The notes: generated by a model from the sequence alone, not told the origin. A stretch of DNA of 64,000 nucleotides from Vreelandella jeotgali Hwa (GCF_000334215.1 NZ_AMQY01000023.1:248001-312000), one strand, 5' to 3'. Counted from the stretch's first letter, positions 10,420 to 20,588 are shown. Program-made: numbers and translations.

Positions 10420-13127
10420 TGCTCCTCCATCATTACCGGTTTGTACCGGACACCACCCTGCTCGACCTTGATACTTTCCGCGCCGAGCTTGCCGGCTCAC
10501 GCTCGCCGCTGGCGCCGTTCAAGGCCGCGCTGGAGTCGCTGCAGTCGCGGCTCGACGCCCGGTTCCGCAACGGCGCGGACATCCGCGACCTGGTACGCGG
10601 GCGCGCCTGGCACCTTGATCATCTGCTGGCCATTGCCTGGGCGCAATACGCCTGGCCCGACGACGGCGTTGCCCTGCTGGCGGTGGGCGGCTACGGGCGC
10701 GGTGAGCTGCACCCCTGTTCGGACATCGACCTGCTGCTGCTGCTGGAAAGCGACGACGACCGCCCCTACCGCGAGCCGCTGACGGCGTTTATCACCTTTC
10801 TGTGGGATATCGGCCTGGAAATCGGCCACAGCGTGCGCTCGCTCAACGACTGCGAGCGCGAGGCCGGCGCCGACGTCACGGTCATGACCAACCTGCTGGA
10901 AACCCGCCTGATTGCGGGCCCCGAGCCGCTTCGCGAGGCCATGCGCGAACGGCTCGACCCCGACCGTCTCTGGCCGGCCGACCGTTTTTTTGCCGCCAAG
11001 CGCGACGAGCAGGTAGCCCGCCACGAGCGCTACAACAACTCGGAATACCACCTTGAGCCCAATATCAAGCACTCGCCGGGCGGGCTGCGCGATATCCAGA
11101 TGATCGGCTGGGTGGCCAAGCGCCATTTCGGCACCGAACAATACGCCGACATCGTTGCCAACGGCTTCATGAACGACGCCGAACTGCGCATCCTCAGCCA
11201 GGGGCAGGCGTTTCTGTGGCAGGTGCGCTACGCCCTGCACATGCTCGCCGGGCGCGCCGAAGACCGCCTGCTGTTCGACCATCAGCGCAGCATCGCCGAG
11301 CTGTTCGGCTTCAGGGACACCGCCGAACGCCTGGCGGTTGAGCAGTTCATGAAGCGCTACTACCGCCATGTAACGGCGCTTGCCGGACTCAACGACATGC
11401 TGCTGCAGCACTTTGACGAGGTGATTCTGCGCGGCGAGCAGTCGCTGGCCACGGTGGCGCTCAACGAGCGTTTTGAAACCCGCGGCGGCTATATTCAGGC
11501 GCGCTCACGGAGCCTGTTCCGCGAGCACCCCGAGGCACTGCTGGAACTCTTCCTGCTCATGGCTCGGCATCCCGACATCGAGGGCGTACGTGCCGACACC
11601 ATCCGTCTGATTCGCGATCACCGCCACCTGATCGACGACAACTACCGCGACAACCCCGACCATCAGCAGCTGTTCATGGCGCTGCTGCGCTCGCCCGGCA
11701 ACGTGCCGCGCCAGCTCAGGCGCATGAACCGCTACGGCATTCTGGGCAAGTACCTGCCCGAGTTCGGCCAGGCGGTAGGGCTGATGCAGCACGATCTTTT
11801 CCACCTCTATACCGTGGATGCGCATACGCTCAAGCTGCTGAAACGCCTCCACCGTTTTCGCAAGCCCGAAGCCCGGGAAGAGTTTGCCGTGGCCGCCGAG
11901 CTGATGCCGCGACTGCCCCGGCTGGATGTGCTCTGGATCGTCGGGCTGTTTCACGATATCGGCAAGGGCCGCGGCGGCGACCACTCGATTATCGGCGCCC
12001 GGGACGTGGAGACCTTCTGCCAGCGCCACCGGCTTTCGACCCACGATACGCGGCTTGCCAGCTGGCTGGTGGAGCACCACCTGCTGATGTCGATGACCGC
12101 GCAGAAGCGCGATACCACCGACCCCGACGTGATCCGCGACTTCGCCCTGACGGTGCAGAACGAAACCCGGCTGGACTATCTCTACGTGCTCACCGTGGCC
12201 GATATCAACGCCACCAATCCGACGCTGTGGAACGGCTGGCGGGCGACGCTTCTGCGCCAGCTGCACGCCGAAACCAAACGCGCCCTGCGCCGGGGGCTGC
12301 ACAACCCGCCGGACCGCGACGACTGGGTGCGCGAAACCCGCGACGAGGCCCGCGCGCTGCTGCACGACGCCGATATCGACGACGCCCGCATCGACCCGCT
12401 GTGGGATTCACTGGGTGACGACTACTTCCTGCAGTACGCCCCCGGCGAAATTGTCTGGCAGACCCAGGGCATTCTCGCCCACCGCGAGCCGCACCTGCCG
12501 CTGGTGCTGATCAGCGCTCCCGCCGACGACATGACCGCCGGCGGCACCCAGGTGTTTATCCATACCCGCTCGGTCGACGATCTGTTTGCCGCGACCGCGG
12601 CGGCCATGGAGCAGTTGGGGCTGTCGATCCATGACGCTCGTATCGCCACATCGCGCAACAACTGGACGCTGAATACCTTTATCGTGCTGGACAATCAGCA
12701 CCAGGCGATCCGCGATGGCGAACGTATCGCCGAAATGCACCGCCACCTGGTCGAAGAGCTCGACGACCCCGACGACTACCCGCGTATTGTCAGCCGCCAC
12801 ACGCCGCGCAAGCTCCGGCATTTTCAGGTCGCCACCCACGTCATCATCGAGCAGGACCCGGCCAACGAGCGCACCCTGCTGGAGCTCACCGCCCCCGACC
12901 GCCCCGGGCTACTGGCGCGCGTGGGGCGGATTTTCATGGAGCAGGATATCGCCCTCTCCGCGGCCAAGATCGCCACCCTGGGCGAGCGCGTGGAGGACGT
13001 GTTTTTCATTACCACCAAAGCCGGCGAGCCGCTCACCGACCCCCGCCGCCAGACGCTGCTGCGGGAGCGACTGATCGACGTTCTCGACGTCCGGAGCGGC
13101 GCGTCGGGCTCGCAACGTCGGGTTTGA
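10419..13127 (+). CDS. glnD: Bifunctional uridylyltransferase/uridylyl-removing enzyme GlnD
   Basis: GlnD senses glutamine and adds or removes UMP on PII proteins, setting nitrogen assimilation. I start it at the ATG overlapping the map stop; the frame is open further upstream inside map, but that is shadow coding. The 902 residues are close to the family length. The nucleotidyltransferase motif GGYGRGELHPCSDID spans residues 90-104. The HD-domain motif HDIGKGRGGDH starts at residue 512 and supplies the removing activity. Two ACT domains occupy about the last 200 residues (segment ELTAPDRPGLLARVG). Confidence 0.96.
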   Translation: MLLHHYRFVPDTTLLDLDTFRAELAGSRSPLAPFKAALESLQSRLDARFRNGADIRDLVRGRAWHLDHLLAIAWAQYAWPDDGVALLAVGGYGRGELHPCSDIDLLLLLESDDDRPYREPLTAFITFLWDIGLEIGHSVRSLNDCEREAGADVTVMTNLLETRLIAGPEPLREAMRERLDPDRLWPADRFFAAKRDEQVARHERYNNSEYHLEPNIKHSPGGLRDIQMIGWVAKRHFGTEQYADIVANGFMNDAELRILSQGQAFLWQVRYALHMLAGRAEDRLLFDHQRSIAELFGFRDTAERLAVEQFMKRYYRHVTALAGLNDMLLQHFDEVILRGEQSLATVALNERFETRGGYIQARSRSLFREHPEALLELFLLMARHPDIEGVRADTIRLIRDHRHLIDDNYRDNPDHQQLFMALLRSPGNVPRQLRRMNRYGILGKYLPEFGQAVGLMQHDLFHLYTVDAHTLKLLKRLHRFRKPEAREEFAVAAELMPRLPRLDVLWIVGLFHDIGKGRGGDHSIIGARDVETFCQRHRLSTHDTRLASWLVEHHLLMSMTAQKRDTTDPDVIRDFALTVQNETRLDYLYVLTVADINATNPTLWNGWRATLLRQLHAETKRALRRGLHNPPDRDDWVRETRDEARALLHDADIDDARIDPLWDSLGDDYFLQYAPGEIVWQTQGILAHREPHLPLVLISAPADDMTAGGTQVFIHTRSVDDLFAATAAAMEQLGLSIHDARIATSRNNWTLNTFIVLDNQHQAIRDGERIAEMHRHLVEELDDPDDYPRIVSRHTPRKLRHFQVATHVIIEQDPANERTLLELTAPDRPGLLARVGRIFMEQDIALSAAKIATLGERVEDVFFITTKAGEPLTDPRRQTLLRERLIDVLDVRSGASGSQRRV

Positions 13128-13245
13128 GACCGCGCCGGGGCTTGCCTATAATCATCCGCCGCTCGGCGCATCAGGACACATGGCCCATCATGGCGCTCTC
13201 ATGCGCCATGCTATCCGACACATTTCACGGCTAAAGGACAATCAC

Positions 13246-14271
13246 ATGCTCAGCTTTGCACTCGGTATCGGCACCCAGAACAACCAGGGCGACTGGCTGG
13301 AAGTTTACTACCCCGCGCCGCTTCTCGACCCCGCCAACGACGTGGCCGCCGCCGCCCGCCAGGCACTCGATGCCCCGCAAGGCAACGCCGCCGTGAGCTT
13401 TCTCCCCGAGGACTGCGCGCGCCTGGCCGCCGACCTCCGGGCCGCCGGTGATGCGGAGCAGGCCGAGTTTGCGGATTCGTTGGCCGTCAGCCAGCGCCCG
13501 CTGGTCGCCGTGTTTCTCGACACCGACCAGCCGCCGGAAACCGTCCCCGAGGTCTATCTCAAGCTGCACTTGCTGTCGCACCGCCTGGTCCGCCCCCACG
13601 GCGTCGATCTGACCGGCATGTTCGGCCTGCTGCGCAACATCGCCTGGACCAACGAGGGCGCCATCGACGTCGAAGAGCTGCCGGCGCGGCGCCTCAAGGC
13701 ACGCCTGGCCGGTCGCGCGCTGACCGTGGATTGCGTGGACAAATTCCCCAAAATGACCGACTACGCGGTGCCCACCGGTATTCGCATCGGCGACACCTCG
13801 CGGGTCCGCCTGGGCGCTTACCTGGGCAAGGGCACCACGGTCATGCACGAGGGCTTTGTCAACTTCAACGCCGGCGCCGAAGGGCCCGGCATGATCGAAG
13901 GCCGCATCTCGGCCGGCGTGGTCGTCGGCAGCGGCTCGGATCTGGGCGGCGGCTGCTCGACCATGGGCACGCTCTCCGGCGGCGGCAACATCGTTATCCG
14001 GGTCGGCGAAGACTGCCTGATCGGCGCCAACGCGGGCATCGGCATCCCGCTGGGCGACCGCTGCACCGTGGAAGCCGGGCTCTATATTACCGCCGGCACC
14101 AAGGTCACCCTGATCGACGCCGAGGGTCAGACGGCCGATACCGTCGCCGCCCGCGAGCTGGCCAACCAGAACGACCTGCTGCTGCGGCGCAATTCGCAGA
14201 ACGGCCGCATCGAATGCCTGACCAACAAGAGCGCCGTCGCGCTGAACGAGGCGCTGCATGCCCACAACTGA
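13246..14271 (+). CDS. dapD: Tetrahydrodipicolinate N-succinyltransferase
   Basis: DapD succinylates tetrahydrodipicolinate in the lysine/diaminopimelate pathway. I chose the ATG at 13246 ([12 protein letters not shown]), preceded by AAAGGA; the frame is open to 13180, but that extension is not family-like. At 341 residues it belongs to the longer Pseudomonas-type class rather than the 274-residue enterobacterial class. The left-handed beta-helix hexapeptide region runs from about residue 190 to 300. It overlaps dapE by 14 bases. Confidence 0.94.
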   Translation: MLSFALGIGTQNNQGDWLEVYYPAPLLDPANDVAAAARQALDAPQGNAAVSFLPEDCARLAADLRAAGDAEQAEFADSLAVSQRPLVAVFLDTDQPPETVPEVYLKLHLLSHRLVRPHGVDLTGMFGLLRNIAWTNEGAIDVEELPARRLKARLAGRALTVDCVDKFPKMTDYAVPTGIRIGDTSRVRLGAYLGKGTTVMHEGFVNFNAGAEGPGMIEGRISAGVVVGSGSDLGGGCSTMGTLSGGGNIVIRVGEDCLIGANAGIGIPLGDRCTVEAGLYITAGTKVTLIDAEGQTADTVAARELANQNDLLLRRNSQNGRIECLTNKSAVALNEALHAHN

Positions 14272-15430
14272 GCCGGCGGCGCTGTCACCGACCCTGGAGC
14301 TGGCTTTCGAGCTGATGCGCCGCCCGTCGGTCACCCCCGACGACGAGGGTTGCCAGGCGCTGCTGATCGAGCGTCTGGCGGCGCTCGACTTTCATATCGA
14401 GCGTCTGCCCTTCGGCGACGTGGACAATCTCTGGGCCGTGCGCGGGCACCACGGCCCGGTGCTGGCCTTTGCCGGCCATACCGACGTTGTCCCCAGCGGC
14501 CCGGAAAGCAGCTGGGACTACCCGCCGTTTGAACCCCGCATCGACGCCCAGGGCATGCTTTGCGGCCGGGGCGCATCGGACATGAAAGGCAGTCTGGCCG
14601 CGATGGTCACGGCGGTGGAGCGTTTTGTTGCGGCCCACCCCGACCACGACGGGGGCATTGCCTTTCTGCTGACCTCCGACGAGGAAGGCCCGGCGGTGGA
14701 CGGTACCCGCGCCGTGGTCGAACACCTGCGCGAGCGTCACGAACGGCTGGACTACTGCATCGTCGGCGAGCCCTCGTCCACCGCCCGGCTGGGGGATGTG
14801 ATCAAGAACGGGCGGCGCGGCTCTCTGGGCGGCGTGCTGCGGGTGCAGGGTATTCAGGGCCATGTGGCCTACCCGCACCTGGCGCGCAACCCGGTGCACC
14901 AGGCAATGGCGGCGCTCGATGCCCTGACCCGCGAACCCTGGGACAGCGGCAACGCCTTTTTTCCCGCTACCAGCTTCCAGATTTCCAACCTGCGCGCCGG
15001 CACCGGCGCCACCAATGTGATTCCCGGCGAGCTGGAGGCGGTCTTCAACTTCCGCTTCTCTACCGAAGTGACCCACGAAGCGCTCCAGGCGCGCACCGAA
15101 GCGCTACTCGACGCCCACGGGCTCACCTATGAACTCGACTGGACGCTGAACGGCAGGCCCTTTCTTACCGCCGAGGGCGCACTGATCGACGCCACCATAG
15201 CAGGCGTCACCGCCGTTACCGGCGAGCATCCGGCGCTGCTGACGTCCGGCGGCACCTCGGATGGCCGCTTCATTGCCACCCTGGGCGCCCAGGTGGTAGA
15301 GCTCGGCCCGCTCAACGACACCATTCACAAGGTCAACGAACGGGTCCACGCCGCCGATCTGGACACCCTCAGCCGGATCTACACCACCACGCTCGAAGCG
15401 CTTTTATCGCCCGTGCAGGAGCCCGCCTGA
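14258..15430 (+). CDS. dapE: Succinyl-diaminopimelate desuccinylase
   Basis: DapE hydrolyses N-succinyl-LL-diaminopimelate to LL-diaminopimelate, following DapD. It is a di-zinc M20 enzyme. The first metal His is at residue 74 in [13 protein letters not shown], the bridging Asp is in [10 protein letters not shown], and the catalytic Glu pair is in [12 protein letters not shown]. The 390-residue length is normal for the family. It begins inside dapD and its stop overlaps the next gene by one base (TGATGG), so three genes are translated as one coupled unit. Confidence 0.96.
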   Translation: MPTTEPAALSPTLELAFELMRRPSVTPDDEGCQALLIERLAALDFHIERLPFGDVDNLWAVRGHHGPVLAFAGHTDVVPSGPESSWDYPPFEPRIDAQGMLCGRGASDMKGSLAAMVTAVERFVAAHPDHDGGIAFLLTSDEEGPAVDGTRAVVEHLRERHERLDYCIVGEPSSTARLGDVIKNGRRGSLGGVLRVQGIQGHVAYPHLARNPVHQAMAALDALTREPWDSGNAFFPATSFQISNLRAGTGATNVIPGELEAVFNFRFSTEVTHEALQARTEALLDAHGLTYELDWTLNGRPFLTAEGALIDATIAGVTAVTGEHPALLTSGGTSDGRFIATLGAQVVELGPLNDTIHKVNERVHAADLDTLSRIYTTTLEALLSPVQEPA

Positions 15431-15807
15431 TGGAACGCTACCCGGATATCGAGATTTACCTGGCGCAAACGCCATCGGAGGCGCTCAACACCTGGCTGGC
15501 CGACACCCTGGCGGCCGAGCCGCTGGTCCCGGCCGGCAAGGGGCGCTGGCGCACCCGGGGCGTCTGCAACGGCCAGCCGGTACCGGTCCTGCTGGTCGAC
15601 AACGCGACCCAGCACTTTGCCTGCCTGTGGTTCAACAGCGACAGCACGCCCTGGCCCACCGACCGCCAGGCGGCCCACAGCGCCGCTCGCGCCCTCGACA
15701 GCGAAGTACGCTGCTCGACGGGCAGCTGGCAACCCGGCGACGATCCCGACCTCTTCTGGCAGGTGCTGCCGGACGGCAGTGAAAGCCGGGTGCACTGGCC
15801 CGATTAG
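15430..15807 (+). CDS. Uncharacterised small protein coupled to dapE
   Basis: I do not recognise this 125-residue protein. It is soluble-looking, acidic and tryptophan-rich (WLADTL, GRWRTRG, CLWFNS, SWQPGDD, FWQVLP), with two Cys and no signal peptide or membrane segment. Its ATG overlaps the dapE stop by one base, so it is very likely translated by re-initiating ribosomes, which argues that it is real. The context suggests, without proving, a link to diaminopimelate metabolism. A minus-strand terminator lies about 55 bp downstream. Confidence 0.75.
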   Translation: MERYPDIEIYLAQTPSEALNTWLADTLAAEPLVPAGKGRWRTRGVCNGQPVPVLLVDNATQHFACLWFNSDSTPWPTDRQAAHSAARALDSEVRCSTGSWQPGDDPDLFWQVLPDGSESRVHWPD

Positions 15808-15861
15808 CCCGGCGCTGACCGCCCCCACCATACAAAGTCCATAACGCACTGCATTAAAAAA

Positions 15862-15877
15862 CCCCGCCGAAGCGGGG
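15862..15877 (-). terminator. Rho-independent terminator of the cold-shock-domain gene
   Basis: CCCCGC and GCGGGG form a 6-bp stem around a CGAA loop, with a run of A on the plus strand just before it, which is a T-run after the stem on the minus strand. It lies 34 bp downstream of the minus-strand gene ending at 15911. Confidence 0.8.
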
Positions 15878-15910
15878 TCCCGAGCACGAGCACTTTACGA
15901 CGGCTCGATA

Positions 15911-16480
15911 CTATTCTTCGATGATACTCACGTCGTCGGCCTGAAGACCACGTTCGTTTCTGATGATCTGATAGCGTACCACCTGCCCTTCGTGCAGCAT
16001 GCGCGGGCCGCGGCCGCGAATCGCGCGAAAATGCACAAAAACATCCTCGCCGCTGTCGCGGGTAATAAAGCCGTAGCCCTTGTTGGTGTTGAACCACTTG
16101 ACGTCGCCTTCCTCGCGCCCGTCGTCCGGGTCAATGACGTTGTCTTCGTGGTCCACTTCCTGCTCGGCCGGCTCGGCGGCTGGCTGAGGCGCTGCCGCCG
16201 GGTCGGCATCCGGCGCCGCGCTCCGGCTGGCCGCCGCCTGCACAACCATCGGCGGCGCCAGCACGGCGGCTGACAGCGTGCCGATACACAGCAGCACAAA
16301 GCACCCCAGCGCCGCGGCGAGATAAACGCCGGAAACTCCGCCGACGCGGACAAGCCCGGCCACCCATTCATCAATGAGCGGCACATCCGCCAGGTGAAAG
16401 ACACCCACCAGCAGCAACGGTGCCGGTGCAGCCAGTAACAGACTGATCAGAATACAGCGCAACACAACTTTTGGATTCAT
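15911..16480 (-). CDS. Membrane-anchored cold-shock-domain protein
   Basis: The 189-residue product combines an N-terminal membrane region with a C-terminal cold-shock domain. Two hydrophobic segments occupy about residues 5-28 and 45-75. An Ala/Pro/Glu-rich acidic linker follows, and residues from about 122 to the end form a CSD with RNP1-like KGYGFI and RNP2-like VFVHF. Known CSDs bind single-stranded RNA or DNA and melt structure; the fusion suggests RNA binding at the cytoplasmic face of the inner membrane. The start is the ATG at 16480 (MNPKVVLRC), where the membrane segment begins; the upstream ribosome binding site is weak. The target is unknown. Confidence 0.85.
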   Translation of the reverse strand: MNPKVVLRCILISLLLAAPAPLLLVGVFHLADVPLIDEWVAGLVRVGGVSGVYLAAALGCFVLLCIGTLSAAVLAPPMVVQAAASRSAAPDADPAAAPQPAAEPAEQEVDHEDNVIDPDDGREEGDVKWFNTNKGYGFITRDSGEDVFVHFRAIRGRGPRMLHEGQVVRYQIIRNERGLQADDVSIIEE

Positions 16481-16669
16481 GGATAGAAACAGCTCGCTTG
16501 TTACAGAGATGACAAAAAAGGGACAAGGCCATGTCCCGATACGCGGCGCCAGGACCGCTGCCATGGCGGCCATCGCCGCTTATTCCACCGGTGCCGGCCT
16601 GGCGGCACCGGCGATACCCTACAAGACCCTGATGTTACCATGTACGACCCAGCGTCGCCTGCTGCTCTA

Positions 16670-16705
16670 TTGACTCAGTTAACTCAGCCGACTCAGTTGA
16701 CTCGG
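16670..16705. repeat. Four 9-bp tandem direct repeats
   Basis: TTGACTCAG, TTAACTCAG, CCGACTCAG and TTGACTCGG follow one another without gaps. They lie 15 bp beyond the rlmI stop, in the region upstream of the cold-shock-domain gene. The rest of the 16481-16719 interval shows no further gene. Confidence 0.8.
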
Positions 16706-16719
16706 CCGGGCCAGCGGAG

Positions 16720-17910
16720 CTAATCGCGGAAAACGCGCACCCCCAGCGCCTTGAGATAGGCAGTCTCGGGGATGGCCGGGTGTATCGGGTGATCCGCTGC
16801 CTGGTGTCCCTGAAAAATGACCTGACCCTGGCGATCCTGATGGCGTAGCGCGCCGCGCACCACGTTTACCAGCCGCTCGGGGGCCAGGTGCATCGAGGAC
16901 GAGCTCGACAGCAGCATTCCGTCGCGGCCCAGCAGGCGCATGGCTTCGCGGTTCAGCTTGCCGTAGGCATGCTCACCGCCGGCCTGATCCTTGCGCTTGT
17001 TGATGAACGCCGGCGGGTCCAGCACGACCACATCAAACTGCTCGCCGTCGGCCTTGAGCGCGGCCAGCGCTTCAAAGGCGTCGCCCTCGCCAACGGCCAC
17101 CTGCTCGTGCAGGCCGTTCAACTCGGCGTTGCGCGCCACGCCTTCCAGCGCCGTCGCTGAGGAGTCCACACAGAGCACCTCGCTGGCGCCGCTGGCCGCG
17201 GCCTGGACGCCAAAGCCACCCACGTAGCTGAAAAGATCCAGTACACGCTTGCCGGCAACGTGACGGTTGAGCCAGCGGCGATTATCCCGATGGTTGAAGA
17301 ACCAGCCGGTTTTCTGGCCGTCGAGCACCGGCGCCGCAAAGCGCACGCCGTTTTCCTCGATCAGCACCTCGTCGGGCAGCGTTCCCGCGACCACCTCGAC
17401 CCGGGCGTCCAGCCCTTCCTGGCGGCGGCCGCCGGTATCGTTGCGAAACACAATCGCCGCAGGTTTGAGCACTTTTTCCAACGCTTCAACCACGGCCTCA
17501 CTCTGTGCCTGCATGCCCGCGGTATTGAGCTGTACCACCGCCACGTCGCCAAAGCGATCGATCACCAGGCCGGGCAGCAGATCGCCCTCAGCGTTTACCA
17601 GGCGATAAAAGGGCGTGTCGTAGAGCTGCTGGCGCAGCGCCAGCGCCTGCTTGAAGCGGTGCACAAACAGCGAGCGGTCGACCTGCATCGCCGGGTCCCG
17701 GGACATGATCCGAGCACAGATCAGCGAACCGGGGTTGACGCAGGCCACACCCAGGGCTCGGCCGTTGGCGGCTTCCACCCGCGCCAGATCGCCTGGCTGA
17801 AAGGCTTTCAGCGGTGTGGCCCGGGTGTCCACTTCGTTGGAATAAATCCAGAGATGCCCCGCCTTCAGGCGGCGGTCGGCGTTTTTCCTGAGTCGCAGGG
17901 GTTGGCTCAC
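16720..17910 (-). CDS. rlmI: 23S rRNA m5C1962 methyltransferase
   Basis: RlmI methylates C1962 of 23S rRNA. The 396 residues match the family length. An N-terminal PUA-like RNA-binding domain (residues 1-80, RLKAGHLWIYSNEV) is followed by a RlmI-type insertion and a Rossmann methyltransferase with the SAM loop DLFSYVGGFGVQAAASGA and catalytic motif VLDPPAFINKR. Translation starts at a GTG at 17910 behind GGGAGAG. It is 46 bp downstream of mutM. Confidence 0.92.
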   Translation of the reverse strand: MSQPLRLRKNADRRLKAGHLWIYSNEVDTRATPLKAFQPGDLARVEAANGRALGVACVNPGSLICARIMSRDPAMQVDRSLFVHRFKQALALRQQLYDTPFYRLVNAEGDLLPGLVIDRFGDVAVVQLNTAGMQAQSEAVVEALEKVLKPAAIVFRNDTGGRRQEGLDARVEVVAGTLPDEVLIEENGVRFAAPVLDGQKTGWFFNHRDNRRWLNRHVAGKRVLDLFSYVGGFGVQAAASGASEVLCVDSSATALEGVARNAELNGLHEQVAVGEGDAFEALAALKADGEQFDVVVLDPPAFINKRKDQAGGEHAYGKLNREAMRLLGRDGMLLSSSSSMHLAPERLVNVVRGALRHQDRQGQVIFQGHQAADHPIHPAIPETAYLKALGVRVFRD

Positions 17911-17956
17911 GGTTCTCTCCCGTTCAGGGGTTGGGGGCAGGCGTAGACGCCGTTGG

Positions 17957-18778
17957 CTAGCGCTGGCAGACCGGGCAGAAAACGCTGGCCCGCTGGCCCA
18001 AAACGGCGTGTTTGAGCTGTGCGCCGCAGCGCCGGCAGGGCTCGCCCTGGCGCCCGTAGACGTTCAGCTGCTGGGCAAAATAGCCCGGTTCACCCTGGCC
18101 GCTAACGAAATCGCGCAGCGTGGTGCCGCCCTGATCAATCGCGGCGGCGAGCACCTCGCGGGCGGCGTCGGCCAGCCGCGCGTAGCGCACCCGAGCAATA
18201 CGCCCGGCGGCCCGTCGCGGGTCGATACCCGCCATGAACAGCGCTTCGGCGGCGTAGATATTGCCCACGCCCACCACCACGCGGTTGTCCATGAGAAACG
18301 GCTTGACCGCCATGCGCTTGCCCCGTGATCGCTGGAACAGCCGCTCGCCGTCAAACGCTTCCGACAGCGGTTCCGGGCCCAGGTGCGCCAGCCGCGAATC
18401 CTGCTCGGCCTCCCCGTCCAGCCAGTCAACAAAGCCGAAACGGCGCGGGTCGTGATAGCGCAGCACGTCGCCGCTGTCCAGCACCAGGTCAATGTGGTCA
18501 TGTTTTTTCGGCGCGTCGCCCAGCCGGGCAATACGCAGGCTGCCGGACATGCCCAGATGCCACAGCAACGTGCCCGAGGCATCCGCCAGCGGCACCATCA
18601 GGTACTTGGCGCGCCGCGCCAGCCGGCCGATGCGCGCGCCGGTCAGCCGTTCGGGCAAATCATCGGGCACCGGTACCCGAAAGCGCGTATGCCGCACGCA
18701 TACCCGGGTAATTTCCCGGCCTTCAACGTAGGGGGCAATACCGCGTCGGGTAGTTTCCACTTCAGGCAGTTCGGGCAT
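17957..18778 (-). CDS. mutM: Formamidopyrimidine-DNA glycosylase
   Basis: MutM (Fpg) excises 8-oxoguanine and cleaves the abasic site. The ATG at 18778 gives the obligatory [13 protein letters not shown] start, where Pro2 is the catalytic nucleophile and Glu3 assists; a frame extension to 18793 would bury Pro2 and is rejected. Length is 273 residues. A central helix-two-turn-helix and a C-terminal zinc finger (CRRCGAQ through FCPVCQR) are intact. Confidence 0.96.
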   Translation of the reverse strand: MPELPEVETTRRGIAPYVEGREITRVCVRHTRFRVPVPDDLPERLTGARIGRLARRAKYLMVPLADASGTLLWHLGMSGSLRIARLGDAPKKHDHIDLVLDSGDVLRYHDPRRFGFVDWLDGEAEQDSRLAHLGPEPLSEAFDGERLFQRSRGKRMAVKPFLMDNRVVVGVGNIYAAEALFMAGIDPRRAAGRIARVRYARLADAAREVLAAAIDQGGTTLRDFVSGQGEPGYFAQQLNVYGRQGEPCRRCGAQLKHAVLGQRASVFCPVCQR

Positions 18779-18910
18779 GATCGAGCCGTGCAAAAGCCGC
18801 CGGGGCCATGATGGAAAATGCCGCCGGTACCCAGGGGGTTGACCGGCCCGGGCGATTCATACAGCTGTCGTACAGGACGCAGCCGTAATACAGGACGACA
18901 GGCATGCAAA

Positions 18911-18931
18911 AACCCGGCGCGAAGCCGGGTT
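18911..18931 (-). terminator. Rho-independent terminator after rpmG
   Basis: AACCCGGC and GCCGGGTT enclose a GCGAA loop, with a T-run following on the minus strand. It lies 44 bp beyond the rpmG stop and separates the rpmB-rpmG operon from mutM. The rest of the mutM-rpmG gap shows no gene. Confidence 0.85.
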
Positions 18932-18974
18932 CTTGAACAGGCCCTCGCCTGCGGAGAAAGCCGGTCACAAGCGT

Positions 18975-19130
18975 TTACTTGATCTTGGCTTCCTTGTACA
19001 TCACGTGCTTGCGTACCACCGGGTCGTACTTCTTGAACTCGAACTTGTCGGGCGTGTTCCGCTTGTTCTTGTCGGTGGTGTAAAAGTGACCGGTACCGGC
19101 GCTGGATACCATCTTGATCTTGTCGCGCAT
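18975..19130 (-). CDS. rpmG: 50S ribosomal protein L33
   Basis: This 51-residue protein begins [19 protein letters not shown] and ends YKEAKIK, a clear L33. It is the zinc-free form: the paired Cys motifs of the zinc-binding paralogue are absent ([18 protein letters not shown]). It lies 91 bp downstream of rpmB in the standard rpmB-rpmG operon and is followed by a terminator. Confidence 0.96.
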   Translation of the reverse strand: MRDKIKMVSSAGTGHFYTTDKNKRNTPDKFEFKKYDPVVRKHVMYKEAKIK

Positions 19131-19221
19131 GGTTCAACTCTCCCAAACCCTGCTGAATGAAAACTGCTGCCGAAAACCCGACACGGCCCGCTGGCCGGTC
19201 GGCTGCCTGCCGAGCGTCGAC

Positions 19222-19458
19222 CTAGAAGGACTCGCCGCGCTTGCGCATGTCGGCCAGCACGCTGTCGATGCCTTTCTTGTCGATGATGCGCATGCCCTTG
19301 GAGGAAACGCGCAGCTTGACGAAGCGGTTTTCCGACTCGACCCAGAAACGGTGCGAGTGCAGGTTGGGCGCGAAACGACGGCGCGTTCTGCGCTGAGAGT
19401 GTGAAACGTTGTTACCGTAAACCGGACGCTTGCCGGTCACTTGACACATATTGGACAT
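19222..19458 (-). CDS. rpmB: 50S ribosomal protein L28
   Basis: L28 binds 23S rRNA near the E-site. I start at the ATG at 19458 ([17 protein letters not shown]), giving 78 residues, the exact bacterial length; the frame extends four codons further but without a better ribosome binding site. Conserved features include the N-terminal Cys, [14 protein letters not shown] and the C-terminal DMRKRGE. It is driven by the promoter placed at 19729-19757. Confidence 0.96.
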   Translation of the reverse strand: MSNMCQVTGKRPVYGNNVSHSQRRTRRRFAPNLHSHRFWVESENRFVKLRVSSKGMRIIDKKGIDSVLADMRKRGESF

Positions 19459-19728
19459 GAGAGCCTCCAACCGCTTGGCGAGTTGTTCAAATCTGTTTTC
19501 GAACCTGTTTCGAAACCGGCGGGCAGACCGAATCTGAGGAGGGAGATGACGCGCCAGGACCGCGATCTGATACCAACCTCTCGGATTTCAAGCCTCAAGC
19601 CCCTGTTCCGATTTCGGACCCCGGCACGATGGTTGCCGGGGTTTACCGGAGTCTGTCTCGGGCCCGATACTCAACCCGGGTTCGTTCGACCCGGGCCCAG
19701 TGATTCAACCCAAGTTCAAAGGGGGCAC

Positions 19729-19757
19729 TTTATACCAGAGACGCCGGATAACGGCAA
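19729..19757 (-). promoter_or_regulatory. rpmB-rpmG promoter
   Basis: TTGCCG (19757-19752) and TATAAA (19734-19729) on the minus strand are spaced by 17 bases. The roughly 270-nt stretch from here to the rpmB start is GC-rich leader with CCCGGG palindromes around 19675-19697 and no open gene. Confidence 0.6.
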
Positions 19758-19802
19758 GCCGGTTTGCGCTTTTCGCCCGGCCGGCGGCGTGGCATGGACG
19801 GC

Positions 19803-20477
19803 TTACAGCCAGCCGCGTTCGACAAACGATGTCACTTCGCCGTCGCCTACCACAAAGTGGTCCAGCACGCGGACATCCAGCAGCTCGAGTGCATCCTGCA
19901 GCTTCCGGGTGATGCGCCGGTCGGCGTCGCTGGGCTCGGAAACGCCCGACGGATGATTGTGCGCCAGGATAACCGCGCCGGCATTGAGTTCCAACGTGCG
20001 CTTGGCGACTTCCCGCGGGTAGACCGAAGCGCTGTTGAGCGTGCCGCGAAACAGCGACTCAAACCGCAGAATACGGTGCTGGGTGTCCAGAAACAGCGCG
20101 GCAAATTCCTCGTGGCCGAGATGGCGCATCCGCGAGGTGAGATAGTGGCGCACCAGCGCCGGCGAGGTCAGCGCATTGCCCCGGGCCAGCTGGCTTGCCA
20201 GGTGCCGGCGTGAGAGTTCCAGGGTTGCCTGCAGCTGGGCGTACTTGGCCGCGCCCAGCCCGTTCTCCGCACAGAAGTGCTGCTGGTCGGCCTCCAGCAG
20301 CGGGCGCAGCCCGCCGAACGCCGACAATAGATGCCGCGCCAGATCTACCGCAGAATACCCGCTCACACCGGTGCGAAGAAAGATGGCCAGCAGCTCGGCA
20401 TCCGACAGCGCCTCGGCGCCCAGATCCAGCAGCTTCTCGCGCGGCTGTTCGCCTTCCGGCCAATGGTTGATGCCCAT
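19803..20477 (-). CDS. radC: RadC-type JAB/MPN protein
   Basis: The 224-residue protein has the N-terminal helical domain ([20 protein letters not shown]) and the C-terminal JAMM metalloprotease-like domain with [14 protein letters not shown]. RadC was once thought to act in recombination repair, but that role was withdrawn in E. coli and its function is unsettled. The ATG at 20477 has a GGGAGGG site upstream. It is divergent from coaBC, a common arrangement in Pseudomonas relatives. Confidence 0.94.
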   Translation of the reverse strand: MGINHWPEGEQPREKLLDLGAEALSDAELLAIFLRTGVSGYSAVDLARHLLSAFGGLRPLLEADQQHFCAENGLGAAKYAQLQATLELSRRHLASQLARGNALTSPALVRHYLTSRMRHLGHEEFAALFLDTQHRILRFESLFRGTLNSASVYPREVAKRTLELNAGAVILAHNHPSGVSEPSDADRRITRKLQDALELLDVRVLDHFVVGDGEVTSFVERGWL

Positions 20478-20588
20478 ATCACCCTCCCTGGTGGTTGCGC
20501 CCCGGGTGTTCCCCGTAGCGGCAGCATGCCAAAGCTGCGGCGCAAATGGTATGGTAGCGTCCCTGAAAATCGCAGAGGCAACCCTGAT

